Below, in pieces: positions 28,008-37,771 of a stretch of DNA of 64,000 nt. Within the stretch, counting starts at the first letter, position 1. Each line of letters starts with the position of its first letter. Under the pieces are notes generated by a model. That model ran no database searches. It had not been told where the DNA came from and worked only from the letters and a program-made list of their open reading frames with translations. Location of the stretch: NCBI RefSeq assembly GCF_038024125.1, contig NZ_CP150662.1, forward strand, positions 1,629,501 through 1,693,500, written 5' to 3'. The DNA is from Polaribacter gangjinensis (GTDB lineage Bacteria > Bacteroidota > Bacteroidia > Flavobacteriales > Flavobacteriaceae). The translations under genes and the position numbers were made by a program.

Positions 28008-29339
28008 ATGAAACATTTTATCAACTTAGTTTTTATCTTTTGTATTTCAAACTTATGCACGTTCGGACAAACAGAAGCGTATAATTTAGCTTCACAAAAT
28101 TTACACAAAAAAGTTAGAAAAACCATTGAACACTATTACAATTATGATGAGGAAAGTGGTGGTTTTGTAAAAACATCTGTAAATATTAATATGTATAATG
28201 ATGAAGGAAACTTAATAGAAACCTATTCATTTTACGATGGAAAATATGGAGAGCCAAAACCTGTAAAAAAAGCATACAAATACAATTCTAAAGGGCAACT
28301 TACCGAAATTACTGATATTAGTGATGAAATTGGTAAGTATTCATCAAACTACATTTTCACTTACGATTCAAAAGGAAATCTTGCAAAAAAAGAAACAATT
28401 TATAAAAGTGGAGGTGGCTCATATTCCATCTATACCTTTGACAATAAAGGAAGACAAATCAAAGAACAAAATTTTGATAATACCGGAAAATTAACTTCCG
28501 AAAACACCAATTCATATAGTGGAAAAGACAAAACAAATGTTCACATAAGTTACAGTAGTCAAGATGGAAGCATTATTGGTACCTACACAACTTTGTATGA
28601 AAACGATATAAAAACCACCTATCTATCAAAAGGTAAATACAGTGACAACAAAGCCACTTATTCGTATGATAAATTTGGGAATATCACAAAATCAGTTGAT
28701 GTTGGAAAAACAAACACTTACACTGCAACCTATGATTATGAATATGATAATAAAGACAATTGGATAAAAAAGCACTATAAATCAGGTAAATACCAATATT
28801 TTTATTTCAGAGAAATTCATTTTGATAATGGTGAAGTTACAGGAAGCATCGATTTTGATAAACAATATATCAACAGATATGGAAATTTTCCGAATGTAAC
28901 TATTGTTCCAATTGTAAAAAAACAAACAAATTATAACACCAATAATAACACTGTAAATAACAATACAAACTCTGGAATGCCAACAATTGGCAACACCAAT
29001 TGGAGTTATACGTTTGTAAACATGAAAGAAAAAATTTCAGATATTTCTGGAAATATTTTCATGACTGTTTCAGGGAAATCAAAGTTAGATTCAGGAGCTC
29101 AAGCAAAATTTACGGTCGAAATTACAGGTGCAGAAACAAAAGTTTTAGAGTATAATGTAAATAGTTATTATTATGATGAAGCAACAAAAAGACATTTTTG
29201 GTTGATGAAAACTACCAATAATGTGAGCGAAGGAACTTTGTGCATCTTTCAAACTCCTATGGTTTTAAGAGAAAAAACTGTAAAAGGTTTGTTGATGATG
29301 GGTGCAGAAGATAATAAAATATCATTTTACTTATTATAA
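28008..29339 (+). CDS. Secreted protein with YD/RHS-like beta repeats
   Basis: A 443-residue exported protein; the signal peptide ends near CTFGQ (residue 21). Residues about 45-290 carry repeats of the type YxYNxxGxLxE (YKYNSKGQLTE, FTYDSKGNLAK, YTFDNKGRQIKE, YSYDKFGNITK), like YD/RHS-type surface repeats. An Asn/Thr-rich linker follows (about 305-325), then a C-terminal globular part of unknown type. There is no toxin domain and no type IX sorting tail that I can recognise. The function is unknown. Confidence 0.65.
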   Translation: MKHFINLVFIFCISNLCTFGQTEAYNLASQNLHKKVRKTIEHYYNYDEESGGFVKTSVNINMYNDEGNLIETYSFYDGKYGEPKPVKKAYKYNSKGQLTEITDISDEIGKYSSNYIFTYDSKGNLAKKETIYKSGGGSYSIYTFDNKGRQIKEQNFDNTGKLTSENTNSYSGKDKTNVHISYSSQDGSIIGTYTTLYENDIKTTYLSKGKYSDNKATYSYDKFGNITKSVDVGKTNTYTATYDYEYDNKDNWIKKHYKSGKYQYFYFREIHFDNGEVTGSIDFDKQYINRYGNFPNVTIVPIVKKQTNYNTNNNTVNNNTNSGMPTIGNTNWSYTFVNMKEKISDISGNIFMTVSGKSKLDSGAQAKFTVEITGAETKVLEYNVNSYYYDEATKRHFWLMKTTNNVSEGTLCIFQTPMVLREKTVKGLLMMGAEDNKISFYLL

Positions 29340-29341
29340 AA

Positions 29342-29605
29342 ATGGATACAATCCCCTACTTTTTGACCTTTTTATTTCTGATTTTTTCGATTTGGATATT
29401 TTTAGGACTTCAAAAATATCAGCAAACAATTTCTAAAAAAAATACTTTTTTAGAGGTTGAAATTGAAAAAGAAAGAAAAAATGAGGCTAAATTATTGGCT
29501 GTTTCTGAGACAATAAGCCATTTAGAAAAAAATACACAACAACAATTTTTAAAAATTAGAGTTGGCATTGTAAACCTAGAGTTTACTTTACAAGAAATTT
29601 TATAA
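29342..29605 (+). CDS. Small membrane-anchored coiled-coil protein
   Basis: An 87-residue protein with an N-terminal transmembrane helix (about 5-22) and a charged, heptad-like C-terminal part. It starts 2 bp after the secreted YD-repeat protein and ends 23 bp before the histidine kinase, so it is probably in the same transcript. No family recognised. Confidence 0.55.
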   Translation: MDTIPYFLTFLFLIFSIWIFLGLQKYQQTISKKNTFLEVEIEKERKNEAKLLAVSETISHLEKNTQQQFLKIRVGIVNLEFTLQEIL

Positions 29606-29628
29606 ATTTAGAGACTTAATATATTCAT

Positions 29629-31590
29629 ATGAAACACATCAAATTGCGTATTATTTTTCTCTGGATATTTTGCATTGTTTCAATTTCAAATTTTTCACAA
29701 CAAAAACAAATTGATGCGTTAAAAGAGCAACTTAAAAATCGCTCACTTTCAGATTCGCTTAAAATAAAATATTTGGGTGATTTAGGTTGGTATTACTCAA
29801 GTTTTTCATCAGATTCTGCTTTTAAATATAACAAACTTGCTTTAGCACTTTCCAAAAAAACAAACAATTTAGGAGGAATTTCACAAGCTTATAACGATTT
29901 GGGAATTGTGCATTATCGTTTGTCGCAATTTGATTCTTCATTAGTTTATTATAGAAAATCATTAACTATCAGAAAAAAAATAAATGATAATGTAGGTATT
30001 GCCAGTTTGTACAACAAAATGGGTATTGCTCACAATCAATTATTTCAATTAGATTCTGCCATTTTTTATGCTTTCGAATCTTTAAAAATTTATGAAAAAT
30101 TAGGTCAAAAAAAGTTTGTAGCTGCCAATTTAAATAACATTGCAAATCTTTACAAAGACACAAAACAATACCAAAAAGCTTTTGAAAAACATCAAGAAGC
30201 ACTAAAAATTAGAACTTCATTAAATGATGAAAAAGGAATTTTAGAGTCGTTTGTGGGTATTGGAAATGTTCATATTGCACTTAAAAATAACGACAGTGCC
30301 AAAGTTTACTATGAAAAAAGTTTAGAAATTGGCACTAAACTAAACGCTATCAACGAATTATCTACAATCTACAACAACTTAGGCACCCTTTATAAAAGCG
30401 AAAACGACTTTACAAAATCATTCGCAAACTTCAAAAAATCATTGCAAATAAGGCAACAACTTCAAGATAATTATGGCATTGCAAGTACTTTATTAAGTTT
30501 AAGCGATTTGCAAATGAAACAAAAAAACTATCTGGAATCAGAAAGATATTTGCATCAAGGATTATCCATTGCAAAAACAGTGAAAGCCAATGAATTGCAG
30601 CAAGATGCTTACAAACAATTCATGGAATTAAAAGCTTATTTAAAACAGCCTGATAGCGTAAGCTTTTACAAAGAAAAATTCATAGCAATGCAAGAATTGT
30701 TGATAAATAACAAAGTAATTCAACAACTCTCAGAATTAGAAACAAAATACCAAACTGCTAAAAAAGAAGCTGAAATTGCCGAACAAAAAGAAATCGTTTT
30801 ACAAAAAGAATTGGCACTTAAAAACAAAAGTTTATATGCAACCATTGTAACTTTTGCTTTGCTATTTTTAGGATTGTTATTCTTTGCGAACTTCAAGAAA
30901 AATCAGTTTAAACGCAGACAAATGCAAAAAGAAATTGACTTAAAAGATGCTTTGGCAACCATCAAAACTCAAAATAGATTGCAAGAGCAACGCCTTAGAA
31001 TTTCAAGAGATTTGCATGATAATATTGGTGCGCAACTCACTTTTATCATTTCATCTTTAGACAATTTAAAATACCTTTCTAAAGACGCAAACGATTCTTT
31101 AAAAGAAAAATTAACCAACATCAGTTCGTTTACATCTGATACTATTTTTCAACTGCGAGACACAATTTGGGCAATGAATAAAGCCGAAATTTCAGTAGAA
31201 GATTTGCATACAAGAGTCTTATCTTTTGTTCAAAAAGCCAAAAAAGCGGTTCCAAATACCGAATTTGATATCAATTATGATATTGATACCAATATGGGAT
31301 TTTCATCTTTAGTTGGCATCAATATTTTTAGGGTTATTCAAGAAGCCATCAACAATGCCATTAAATATGCTGATGCAAAAAAAATTACGATTCACTTGTT
31401 TAAAGATGAAACCGTTTTTAAAGCTTCAATTATTGATGATGGAAAAGGATTTGATATTAAAAAAGTAGATTTAGGAAATGGTTTGGCAAACATGGAACAA
31501 CGTATTTCTGAGATAAATGCCTCCATTTCAATTGATTCAACTCTAGAAAAAGGAACAAAAATCATGATTCAGTTGCCATTGAAAAATTAA
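29629..31590 (+). CDS. TPR-containing sensor histidine kinase (HisKA_3 type)
   Basis: A 653-residue kinase: signal peptide (to about 24), periplasmic TPR repeats (about 60-330; for example SQAYNDLGIVHYRLSQFDSS), a coiled coil (about 360-395), one transmembrane helix (about 401-420), then a cytoplasmic DHp of the HisKA_3 class with phospho-acceptor H463 in SRDLHDNIGAQL. The HATPase domain has an N box (EAINNAIKYA) and DDGKGFD. The partner regulator follows after 10 bp. The signal sensed is not evident. Confidence 0.92.
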   Translation: MKHIKLRIIFLWIFCIVSISNFSQQKQIDALKEQLKNRSLSDSLKIKYLGDLGWYYSSFSSDSAFKYNKLALALSKKTNNLGGISQAYNDLGIVHYRLSQFDSSLVYYRKSLTIRKKINDNVGIASLYNKMGIAHNQLFQLDSAIFYAFESLKIYEKLGQKKFVAANLNNIANLYKDTKQYQKAFEKHQEALKIRTSLNDEKGILESFVGIGNVHIALKNNDSAKVYYEKSLEIGTKLNAINELSTIYNNLGTLYKSENDFTKSFANFKKSLQIRQQLQDNYGIASTLLSLSDLQMKQKNYLESERYLHQGLSIAKTVKANELQQDAYKQFMELKAYLKQPDSVSFYKEKFIAMQELLINNKVIQQLSELETKYQTAKKEAEIAEQKEIVLQKELALKNKSLYATIVTFALLFLGLLFFANFKKNQFKRRQMQKEIDLKDALATIKTQNRLQEQRLRISRDLHDNIGAQLTFIISSLDNLKYLSKDANDSLKEKLTNISSFTSDTIFQLRDTIWAMNKAEISVEDLHTRVLSFVQKAKKAVPNTEFDINYDIDTNMGFSSLVGINIFRVIQEAINNAIKYADAKKITIHLFKDETVFKASIIDDGKGFDIKKVDLGNGLANMEQRISEINASISIDSTLEKGTKIMIQLPLKN

Positions 31591-31600
31591 AATAGCATTT

Positions 31601-32254
31601 ATGAATTTAAAAATTTGCATTGCAGAAGACAATTACTTTTTAATGAAAGCTATCAAAGAAAAGCTTTCTTTTTTTGATGATATTTCTATAAAATTTACAG
31701 GAAATAATGGTGCTGAATTGATTGGTAAGTTAGAAGAAAATCATCATATTGATGTTATTTTGATGGATATTCAAATGCCAGTAATGGACGGAATTAAAGC
31801 AACAGAACTAATCAAAAATAAATATCCGCATATAAAAATCATCATGCTAACAGTTTCTGATGATGATGAAGATGTTTTTAAATCAATAAAAGCAGGTGCA
31901 AATGGCTATTTGTTAAAAGAAATTGAAGCCGAAAATTTGCACAATTGTATTCTAGAAGTTACGCAAGGTGGCGCACCAATGACACCAAGTATTGCACTAA
32001 AGACCTTGAATTTATTGAGAAATCCTGAAAGAATTTCAATAAAATCAGAAGAATTTGATGAAGTTGAACTCACCAAAAGAGAAATCGAAATTTTAATGCA
32101 ATTGAGCAAAGGATTAAATTACAATGAAATTTCTGACAACCTCATCATTTCTCCTTCTACTGTTAGAAAACATATTGAAAATATTTACAAAAAACTACAA
32201 GTTCACAGTAAAATGGAAGCTGTAATGTTGGCTCAAAAACGCAATTTGATTTAG
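31601..32254 (+). CDS. NarL/LuxR-family response regulator
   Basis: A 217-residue regulator: receiver domain (1-120) with phospho-acceptor D56 in VILMDIQMP and the acidic pair E9-D10, and a C-terminal LuxR-type HTH (about 150-212) with LTKREIEILMQLSKGLNY and SPSTVRKHIENIYKKLQV. It pairs with the TPR kinase upstream. Likely targets are unknown. Convergent with the rhodanese gene, 6 bp apart. Confidence 0.92.
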   Translation: MNLKICIAEDNYFLMKAIKEKLSFFDDISIKFTGNNGAELIGKLEENHHIDVILMDIQMPVMDGIKATELIKNKYPHIKIIMLTVSDDDEDVFKSIKAGANGYLLKEIEAENLHNCILEVTQGGAPMTPSIALKTLNLLRNPERISIKSEEFDEVELTKREIEILMQLSKGLNYNEISDNLIISPSTVRKHIENIYKKLQVHSKMEAVMLAQKRNLI

Positions 32255-32260
32255 AAAAAA

Positions 32261-32575
32261 CTATTTCCCAATATATTGATCAACATTTTGCCAAGGACCA
32301 CCATTAATAATATCAATCCCATGTTGTTGTAAAAATTGTGTTGCTTGTCCACTTCTTGCCCCACTTCTACAAACAGCAATAACTGGTTTTTTCCAAGATT
32401 TTATTTCATCCATTTTTACAGGAACTAAATTCAAAACAATGTGTTTTGCGCCATCAATATGACCATCATTCCATTCTTCTTGAGTTCTTACATCAAGAAT
32501 TACCGCATTTTTTTCTAAATACTCTTTAATTTGTGCACTCATATCTTTTCTTTTAAACATGTCAAAAAAACCCAT
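32261..32575 (-). CDS. Single-domain rhodanese-like protein
   Basis: A 104-residue sulfurtransferase-type protein with the active loop VCRSGARSG (catalytic Cys near 69) and the N-terminal DVRTQEEWNDGHIDGA. It probably carries persulfide sulfur or acts in cyanide or sulfide handling; the acceptor is unknown. It lies 13 bp downstream of the aromatic amino acid hydroxylase gene on the same strand. Confidence 0.88.
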   Translation of the reverse strand: MGFFDMFKRKDMSAQIKEYLEKNAVILDVRTQEEWNDGHIDGAKHIVLNLVPVKMDEIKSWKKPVIAVCRSGARSGQATQFLQQHGIDIINGGPWQNVDQYIGK

Positions 32576-32588
32576 GTTGTATCTGTTT

Positions 32589-34346
32589 TTAATGTTGGCA
32601 CAAAACTAAACCATTTTCAATCAATTTTGTGTAACTTTTATTACTTTTCAAATCAATCAAAACTTTTAAAATATCATTTTGAATAGCAAATTCATTTTTG
32701 ATAGCCATTTCATATAATTCTAATAACAACAGCCAATCTTTAGAGAAATTTGTAGAAACTTCCTCAAAAATTGTTTTGATACGCTGCTCTAAAATAACAT
32801 TCGAATTTCTCATTTCACGCACTTTTTCATACAATGAAAACAATCTTTTTTCAGTTTCTGAATAGGTTATTTTATGTGTTTTTGTGGTTGAAACTTTTCC
32901 TACATCACCAAAAGAAGTTACATCTGCAGCACCTGCATACGCTGAAATTACTTCTTTTCCAATAGCCATATCATAAATTCCCCATTCAGGTTTAAATAAA
33001 ATTTCGTCTTTAAAAGTTACTGTGCATTCATCCAATGTAATTAGTAAAATTTTTCCACGCAAATCTCTAGTTCCTGTAATTGCTTTTCCTTTTACAATCA
33101 CTCCACTTTCAAATTCGAGCGTCATAAATTCGCCTTCATAAATTCCGTAAGCTTTTAAATCTCTTGGACTCATGTCTTCAATTGGCAAATTGATGCCTTT
33201 TAATTTCCCAACTGGACTTCCAAATCCGTTTTTATGATGCGAAATTCCATGACCAATCAATTCTTTATCTCTGTTAGATAAAGCTGTTTCTCCAATTGTT
33301 TGAAAATAGGCAACTTTGTTATTTTTATCCTGAATGACTCTCGAAAAAACTCCTGAAATTTGAATTCCTGTAGTCAATTCAATAGTTCCTAAATTATTGG
33401 AATCAATCAATTTTTGAATGCCTTTTAAGCCTCCAGTTCTCAAAGCCATTGTGTTGGCAAATTCATCTAAAACCAAACTTAAATAAGCAAAATCGGGCGT
33501 TACAAACAATTGAGGTTGAGGCTTTGTGATATCAAAACTTACATTTGCGGCTTCAATAGAATAGGGAACTTTTTTTACAGTATCTTGCATACACCAAGCA
33601 CTTTCGCCAATTGATGAAAGCAATCCTGCTCCATAAATTTTAGGATTTTCTAAGGTTCCAATCAAGCCATATTCTACAGTCCACCAATGCAAATTCCGGA
33701 TTTGAGCCATTTCAGACAATTCACCCATATTTTCCTGTAAAAATTCTACTTTTTCTTGAGCTGCTGAAATTTCATCTTCTGTTGAATTTGGATCTTCTTT
33801 CAAAATAGACAACAATCTAATAGCTTCATACATTTCATAATCTTTGGATGATGAAATTGCTTTGCTACCAATTTCGCCAAAACGTCTTAAATATTCAGCG
33901 TATTCAGGATTTGAAATGATGGGTGCATGACCAGCAGCTTCGTGAATAATATCAGGAGCTGGCGTGTATTCAATGTGATTGATGGTGCGCATATCAGAAG
34001 CAATCACCAACACATTGTACGCTTGAAATTCCATAAAAGCATTTGGTGGAATAAATCCGTCAACAGAAACTGCAGCCCAACCAATTTCTTTTAAAATACG
34101 ATTCATACCCTCCATTTGAGGAATATTTTCGATAGAAATACCTGTTTTTTCTAATCCAGGTAAATACGATTTATGAGCAACTTTACTTAAATAATCTACA
34201 TTCATGCGCATTACATAGCGCCAAACAGCCTGATTTTGTGGAGTATATTCTTCATAAGGTTGCTTTACAACAAACTTATGCAAATGTTTGGGTAATTTTT
34301 TAGTGACTTCATTCAGCTCAAAATGAGATTCCATTGTATATTTCAT
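32589..34346 (-). CDS. Aromatic amino acid hydroxylase, long Bacteroidota form
   Basis: Pterin-dependent iron enzyme hydroxylating an aromatic amino acid, most likely Phe. The iron ligands are H135 and H140 (HEAAGHAPII) and E225 (WWTVEYGL). Two features differ from the roughly 300-residue bacterial enzyme (PhhA). The distance from the second His to the Glu is 85 residues against about 40 in human and Chromobacterium enzymes, with an extra helical stretch at about 162-207. A C-terminal extension of roughly 280 residues of unknown function ends the 585-residue protein. This long form is usual in Flavobacteriia. Confidence 0.88.
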   Translation of the reverse strand: MKYTMESHFELNEVTKKLPKHLHKFVVKQPYEEYTPQNQAVWRYVMRMNVDYLSKVAHKSYLPGLEKTGISIENIPQMEGMNRILKEIGWAAVSVDGFIPPNAFMEFQAYNVLVIASDMRTINHIEYTPAPDIIHEAAGHAPIISNPEYAEYLRRFGEIGSKAISSSKDYEMYEAIRLLSILKEDPNSTEDEISAAQEKVEFLQENMGELSEMAQIRNLHWWTVEYGLIGTLENPKIYGAGLLSSIGESAWCMQDTVKKVPYSIEAANVSFDITKPQPQLFVTPDFAYLSLVLDEFANTMALRTGGLKGIQKLIDSNNLGTIELTTGIQISGVFSRVIQDKNNKVAYFQTIGETALSNRDKELIGHGISHHKNGFGSPVGKLKGINLPIEDMSPRDLKAYGIYEGEFMTLEFESGVIVKGKAITGTRDLRGKILLITLDECTVTFKDEILFKPEWGIYDMAIGKEVISAYAGAADVTSFGDVGKVSTTKTHKITYSETEKRLFSLYEKVREMRNSNVILEQRIKTIFEEVSTNFSKDWLLLLELYEMAIKNEFAIQNDILKVLIDLKSNKSYTKLIENGLVLCQH

Positions 34347-34462
34347 AAAAATTATGTCGTAAAATTACGGATTTTGTAAATCATTCTTAAAAAAATACCT
34401 GTTAAAACTTAATTAACGATTTTTATAAATAAAATTAGGTACATTTAGTTTTTTCTCTAAAA

Positions 34463-34729
34463 ATGGCTAAAGAAGGATTTGTTGCACATATTTTTGAAAC
34501 CATAAAAAGTGATAAAAGATCACGCGCTTCAACTTACGATAAAATCAAAAATTTTAAAAAAGGAACTAATTTTCAAGTGACTTTTAAAAATAAAGCAACC
34601 AAAAGTCAACTTATCAGAATTCGAGAAAAAATTCAAGAAGAGAATAAAAAAGCGTTTCAAAAAAATATAATCCTCATCACAATTGTGATTTTTATACTCA
34701 TTTACGTTATCGGTTTCGTAAAATTTTAA
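34463..34729 (+). CDS. Small protein with C-terminal membrane helix
   Basis: An 88-residue, Lys-rich basic protein with a single C-terminal hydrophobic segment (about 69-86), suggesting a tail-anchored membrane protein. Similar short proteins starting MAKEGFVAHIFETIK are, as I recall, common next to housekeeping genes in Flavobacteriaceae. No function can be assigned. It lies 46 bp before gpmI. Confidence 0.6.
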   Translation: MAKEGFVAHIFETIKSDKRSRASTYDKIKNFKKGTNFQVTFKNKATKSQLIRIREKIQEENKKAFQKNIILITIVIFILIYVIGFVKF

Positions 34730-34775
34730 AAATACCTTTGAAAACTTTCGTAATTTTACTCTTTAATTTTTCAAA

Positions 34776-36293
34776 ATGAACAAGAAAGTAATCTTACTGA
34801 TTTTAGATGGTTGGGGCATCACTCAAGACCCAAAAGTGTCTGCAATTTACAATGCAAAAACGCCTTTTATCAATTCCTTATATGACAAATATCCAAATGC
34901 TGAATTAAGAACAGATGGTGAACATGTTGGTTTGCCAGATGGACAAATGGGAAACTCAGAAGTAGGTCATATGAATTTAGGTGCAGGAAGAATCGTGTAT
35001 CAAAATTTGGCAAGAATCAATAAAGCTGTAAGAGAAAAAACATTGGGCGAAGAAAAAGTATTGATTGATACGTTTGAGTATGCCAAAAAAAATAACAAAA
35101 ATGTTCATTTATTAGGATTGGTTTCTGATGGAGGAATTCACTCTCACATCAATCATTTAAAGGGATTGTTGGATGTTGCTAAAGAAAATAATGTTGAAAA
35201 CGTTTTTCTTCATGCGTTTACTGATGGTCGTGATTGCGATCCAAAATCGGGTGCATTTTTTATTAAAGAAGCATTAGATTATATGCAAAAAACTACCGGA
35301 AAATTGGCAACAGTTACAGGTCGTTATTTTGCAATGGACAGAGATAATAGATGGGAACGTGTCAAAAAAGCCTATGATTGTGTGGTTCATGGAATTGGAA
35401 CAAAAACGACAGATGCCATTAGTTTGATCAAAGAAAATTATGCAAAAGATATCACTGACGAATTTTTAGAGCCAATTATTTTGACAAATGCTGATGGAAA
35501 TCCGACAGCAACCATCAAAGAAGGTGATGCTGTAATTTTCTTTAATTACAGAACAGACAGAGGAAGAGAATTGACAAATGCACTTTCTCAGCAAGATTTC
35601 CCTGAGCAAAACATGAAAAAACTGAATTTGTATTTCACTACAATGACCTTGTATGATGAATCATTTACAGGAATTAATGTGATTTACAACAACGATAATT
35701 TGAAAAATACTTTAGGAGAAGTATTATCAAAAGCCGGAAAAAAACAAATCAGAATTGCTGAAACTGAAAAATATCCACACGTAACTTTCTTCTTTTCTGG
35801 AGGGCAAGAAACTCCTTTTGAAGGAGAAAAACGAATTTTAAGAAATTCTCCAAAAGTAGCAACCTACGATTTAAAACCTGAGATGAGTGCGTACGAATTG
35901 CGTGATGCATTGTGTGAAGATTTAAAAACTGGCGAAGCTGATTTTGTGTGTTTAAATTTTGCAAATGGCGATATGGTTGGCCATACAGGCATCATGGAAG
36001 CAGCCATCAAAGCTTGTGAAGCTGTTGATATCTGTACAAAAGATGTCGTAGAAACTGGTTTGGCAAATGGTTATACAACGCTTTTAATTGCCGATCATGG
36101 AAATTGCGAAACGATGATGAATCCTGATGGTTCACCACACACTTCACACACCACAAACCCTGTTCCTTTTATTTTGATTGATGATGAAATTAAATCTGTA
36201 AAAAGTGGAGTTTTGGGTGATATTGCTCCTACAATTTTGGCATTAATGGGTGTGCAACAACCTCCAGAAATGACTCAAAAATCTTTATTATAA
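34776..36293 (+). CDS. gpmI: 2,3-bisphosphoglycerate-independent phosphoglycerate mutase
   Basis: Interconverts 3- and 2-phosphoglycerate in glycolysis, with Mn2+. The 505-residue alkaline-phosphatase-superfamily enzyme has D11 (LILDGWG) and the phospho-acceptor S61 in GQMGNSEVGHMNLG. Further metal ligands lie in NFANGDMVGHTG and IADHGNCE. Length is normal. Its stop overlaps the next gene as TAATG. Confidence 0.95.
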   Translation: MNKKVILLILDGWGITQDPKVSAIYNAKTPFINSLYDKYPNAELRTDGEHVGLPDGQMGNSEVGHMNLGAGRIVYQNLARINKAVREKTLGEEKVLIDTFEYAKKNNKNVHLLGLVSDGGIHSHINHLKGLLDVAKENNVENVFLHAFTDGRDCDPKSGAFFIKEALDYMQKTTGKLATVTGRYFAMDRDNRWERVKKAYDCVVHGIGTKTTDAISLIKENYAKDITDEFLEPIILTNADGNPTATIKEGDAVIFFNYRTDRGRELTNALSQQDFPEQNMKKLNLYFTTMTLYDESFTGINVIYNNDNLKNTLGEVLSKAGKKQIRIAETEKYPHVTFFFSGGQETPFEGEKRILRNSPKVATYDLKPEMSAYELRDALCEDLKTGEADFVCLNFANGDMVGHTGIMEAAIKACEAVDICTKDVVETGLANGYTTLLIADHGNCETMMNPDGSPHTSHTTNPVPFILIDDEIKSVKSGVLGDIAPTILALMGVQQPPEMTQKSLL

Positions 36294-36904
36294 TGATCAA
36301 AAAAAGCTTTCTTTTAGGATGTATTGTTTGTTTTTTTGGATGTTCAACTAAAAAGCCAACTATTGATAAAAAATCGACAATTGTAACTCCTGTAATAGAA
36401 AAAAAAGAAGTTATTACAAGAATCCCTTTTGAAACTTTAGTTACTTCAAAAAAAGATGCAGATGGTTATTTAGTAGGAATTGCGAATAGATTTGATTTTC
36501 AAGATACTGCTTACAAAGAATGGTTTGATAGTCGTTACGAAGAATATACAACTGATAAACAAGTGATTAGTGAAATATCAAAACATATTCATCAACTAAC
36601 CATCAAAGTTTTTATGGGAACTTGGTGTGGTGATAGCAGAAGAGAAATTCCTAGATTTTATAAAATTTTAGATGAAACAAAATTTGATGTCAATTATCTA
36701 CAGTTGATTGCGGTTGACAGATCAAAAAAATATGACAATTACGAGAAAGGACTCACTATTTTTAGAGTTCCTACCATCATTTTTTACAAAAACGGCAAAG
36801 AAATTGGACGTTTTGTAGAATATCCAAGAGAAACTATTGAAAAAGACTTCTTAAAAATTGTTTCTGGTATGCCTTACAAGCATTCTTATGTAGATTATAA
36901 ATAA
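36293..36904 (+). CDS. Thioredoxin-fold lipoprotein with WCGDS motif
   Basis: A 203-residue lipoprotein (lipobox FFGC, Cys 17) with a thioredoxin-like domain at about 95-190. The active-site region reads GTWCGDSRREIPRF, with only one Cys in place of CxxC, and the cis-Pro segment is FRVPTIIFYKNGKEIG. A single Cys points to a peroxidatic or monothiol role rather than a disulfide oxidoreductase. Translation is coupled to gpmI by a TAATG overlap. Confidence 0.8.
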   Translation: MIKKSFLLGCIVCFFGCSTKKPTIDKKSTIVTPVIEKKEVITRIPFETLVTSKKDADGYLVGIANRFDFQDTAYKEWFDSRYEEYTTDKQVISEISKHIHQLTIKVFMGTWCGDSRREIPRFYKILDETKFDVNYLQLIAVDRSKKYDNYEKGLTIFRVPTIIFYKNGKEIGRFVEYPRETIEKDFLKIVSGMPYKHSYVDYK

Positions 36905-36926
36905 ATCCATTTATCAATAAATATAG

Positions 36927-36934
36927 TAACTTTG
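36927..36934 (+). promoter_or_regulatory. Candidate -7 element of the map promoter
   Basis: TAACTTTG matches TAnnTTTG, 16 nt before the ATG at 36951. I see no -33 TTTG at the right distance. Confidence 0.4.
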
Positions 36935-36950
36935 CGCTTTATTTTTGAAA

Positions 36951-37760
36951 ATGATTGTAATTAAAACCAAAGAAGAAATTGAAATCATGCGCGAAAGTGC
37001 ATTGGTTGTTTCGAGAACTTTAGGCATGCTTGCTAAAGAAGTAAAACCTGGCGTTTCTACTTTATATCTAGACAAATTAGCAGAAGATTTTATCAGAGAA
37101 CAAGGCGCAATTCCAGGATTTTTAGGGTTGTATGATTTTCCAAATACACTTTGTATGAGTCCAAACTCACAAGTTGTTCATGGAATTCCAAACAAAGAAC
37201 CTTTACAAGAAGGAGATATTATTTCTATTGATTGTGGTGCCATCAAAAACGGATTTTATGGCGATCATGCCTATACTTTTGCAGTAGGTGAAATCGATGA
37301 AGCAACGCAAAAATTATTAGATATCACAAAACAAAGTTTATATGTTGGAATTAAAGAATTCAAAGCTGGAAATAGAGTTGGAGATGTTGGCTTTGCCATC
37401 CAAAATTTTACTGAAAAACATGGTTTTGGAGTTGTAAGAGAATTGGTTGGTCATGGTTTAGGACGTAAAATGCACGAAGATCCAGAAATGCCAAATTACG
37501 GTAGAAAAGGTGTTGGAAAAAAATTCTTAGAAGGAATGACAGTTGCTATTGAACCCATGACAAATATGGGAACTCACAGAATTAAGCAACACAAAGATGG
37601 ATGGACAATTACAACTTTAGATGGAAAACCTTCTGCGCATTTTGAGCACAATGTGGCAATTGTAAACGGAAAACCAGAATTACTTTCTACCTTTCAATAC
37701 ATTTATGATGCATTAGGAATCGTTTCTGATGAAGAAAAAGAATTCAGACAAAAATTGTAA
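36951..37760 (+). CDS. map: Type I methionine aminopeptidase
   Basis: Removes the N-terminal Met from nascent proteins. The protein has 269 residues from ATG 36951 (a TTG at 36945 would only add two). Metal ligands are visible in IDCGAIKNGFYGD (two Asp), GHGLGRKMHE (His), AIEPM (Glu) and FEHNVAI (Glu). Length fits MetAP-Ia. A cupin gene follows after 11 bp. Confidence 0.95.
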   Translation: MIVIKTKEEIEIMRESALVVSRTLGMLAKEVKPGVSTLYLDKLAEDFIREQGAIPGFLGLYDFPNTLCMSPNSQVVHGIPNKEPLQEGDIISIDCGAIKNGFYGDHAYTFAVGEIDEATQKLLDITKQSLYVGIKEFKAGNRVGDVGFAIQNFTEKHGFGVVRELVGHGLGRKMHEDPEMPNYGRKGVGKKFLEGMTVAIEPMTNMGTHRIKQHKDGWTITTLDGKPSAHFEHNVAIVNGKPELLSTFQYIYDALGIVSDEEKEFRQKL

Positions 37761-37771
37761 AAATTACAAAA

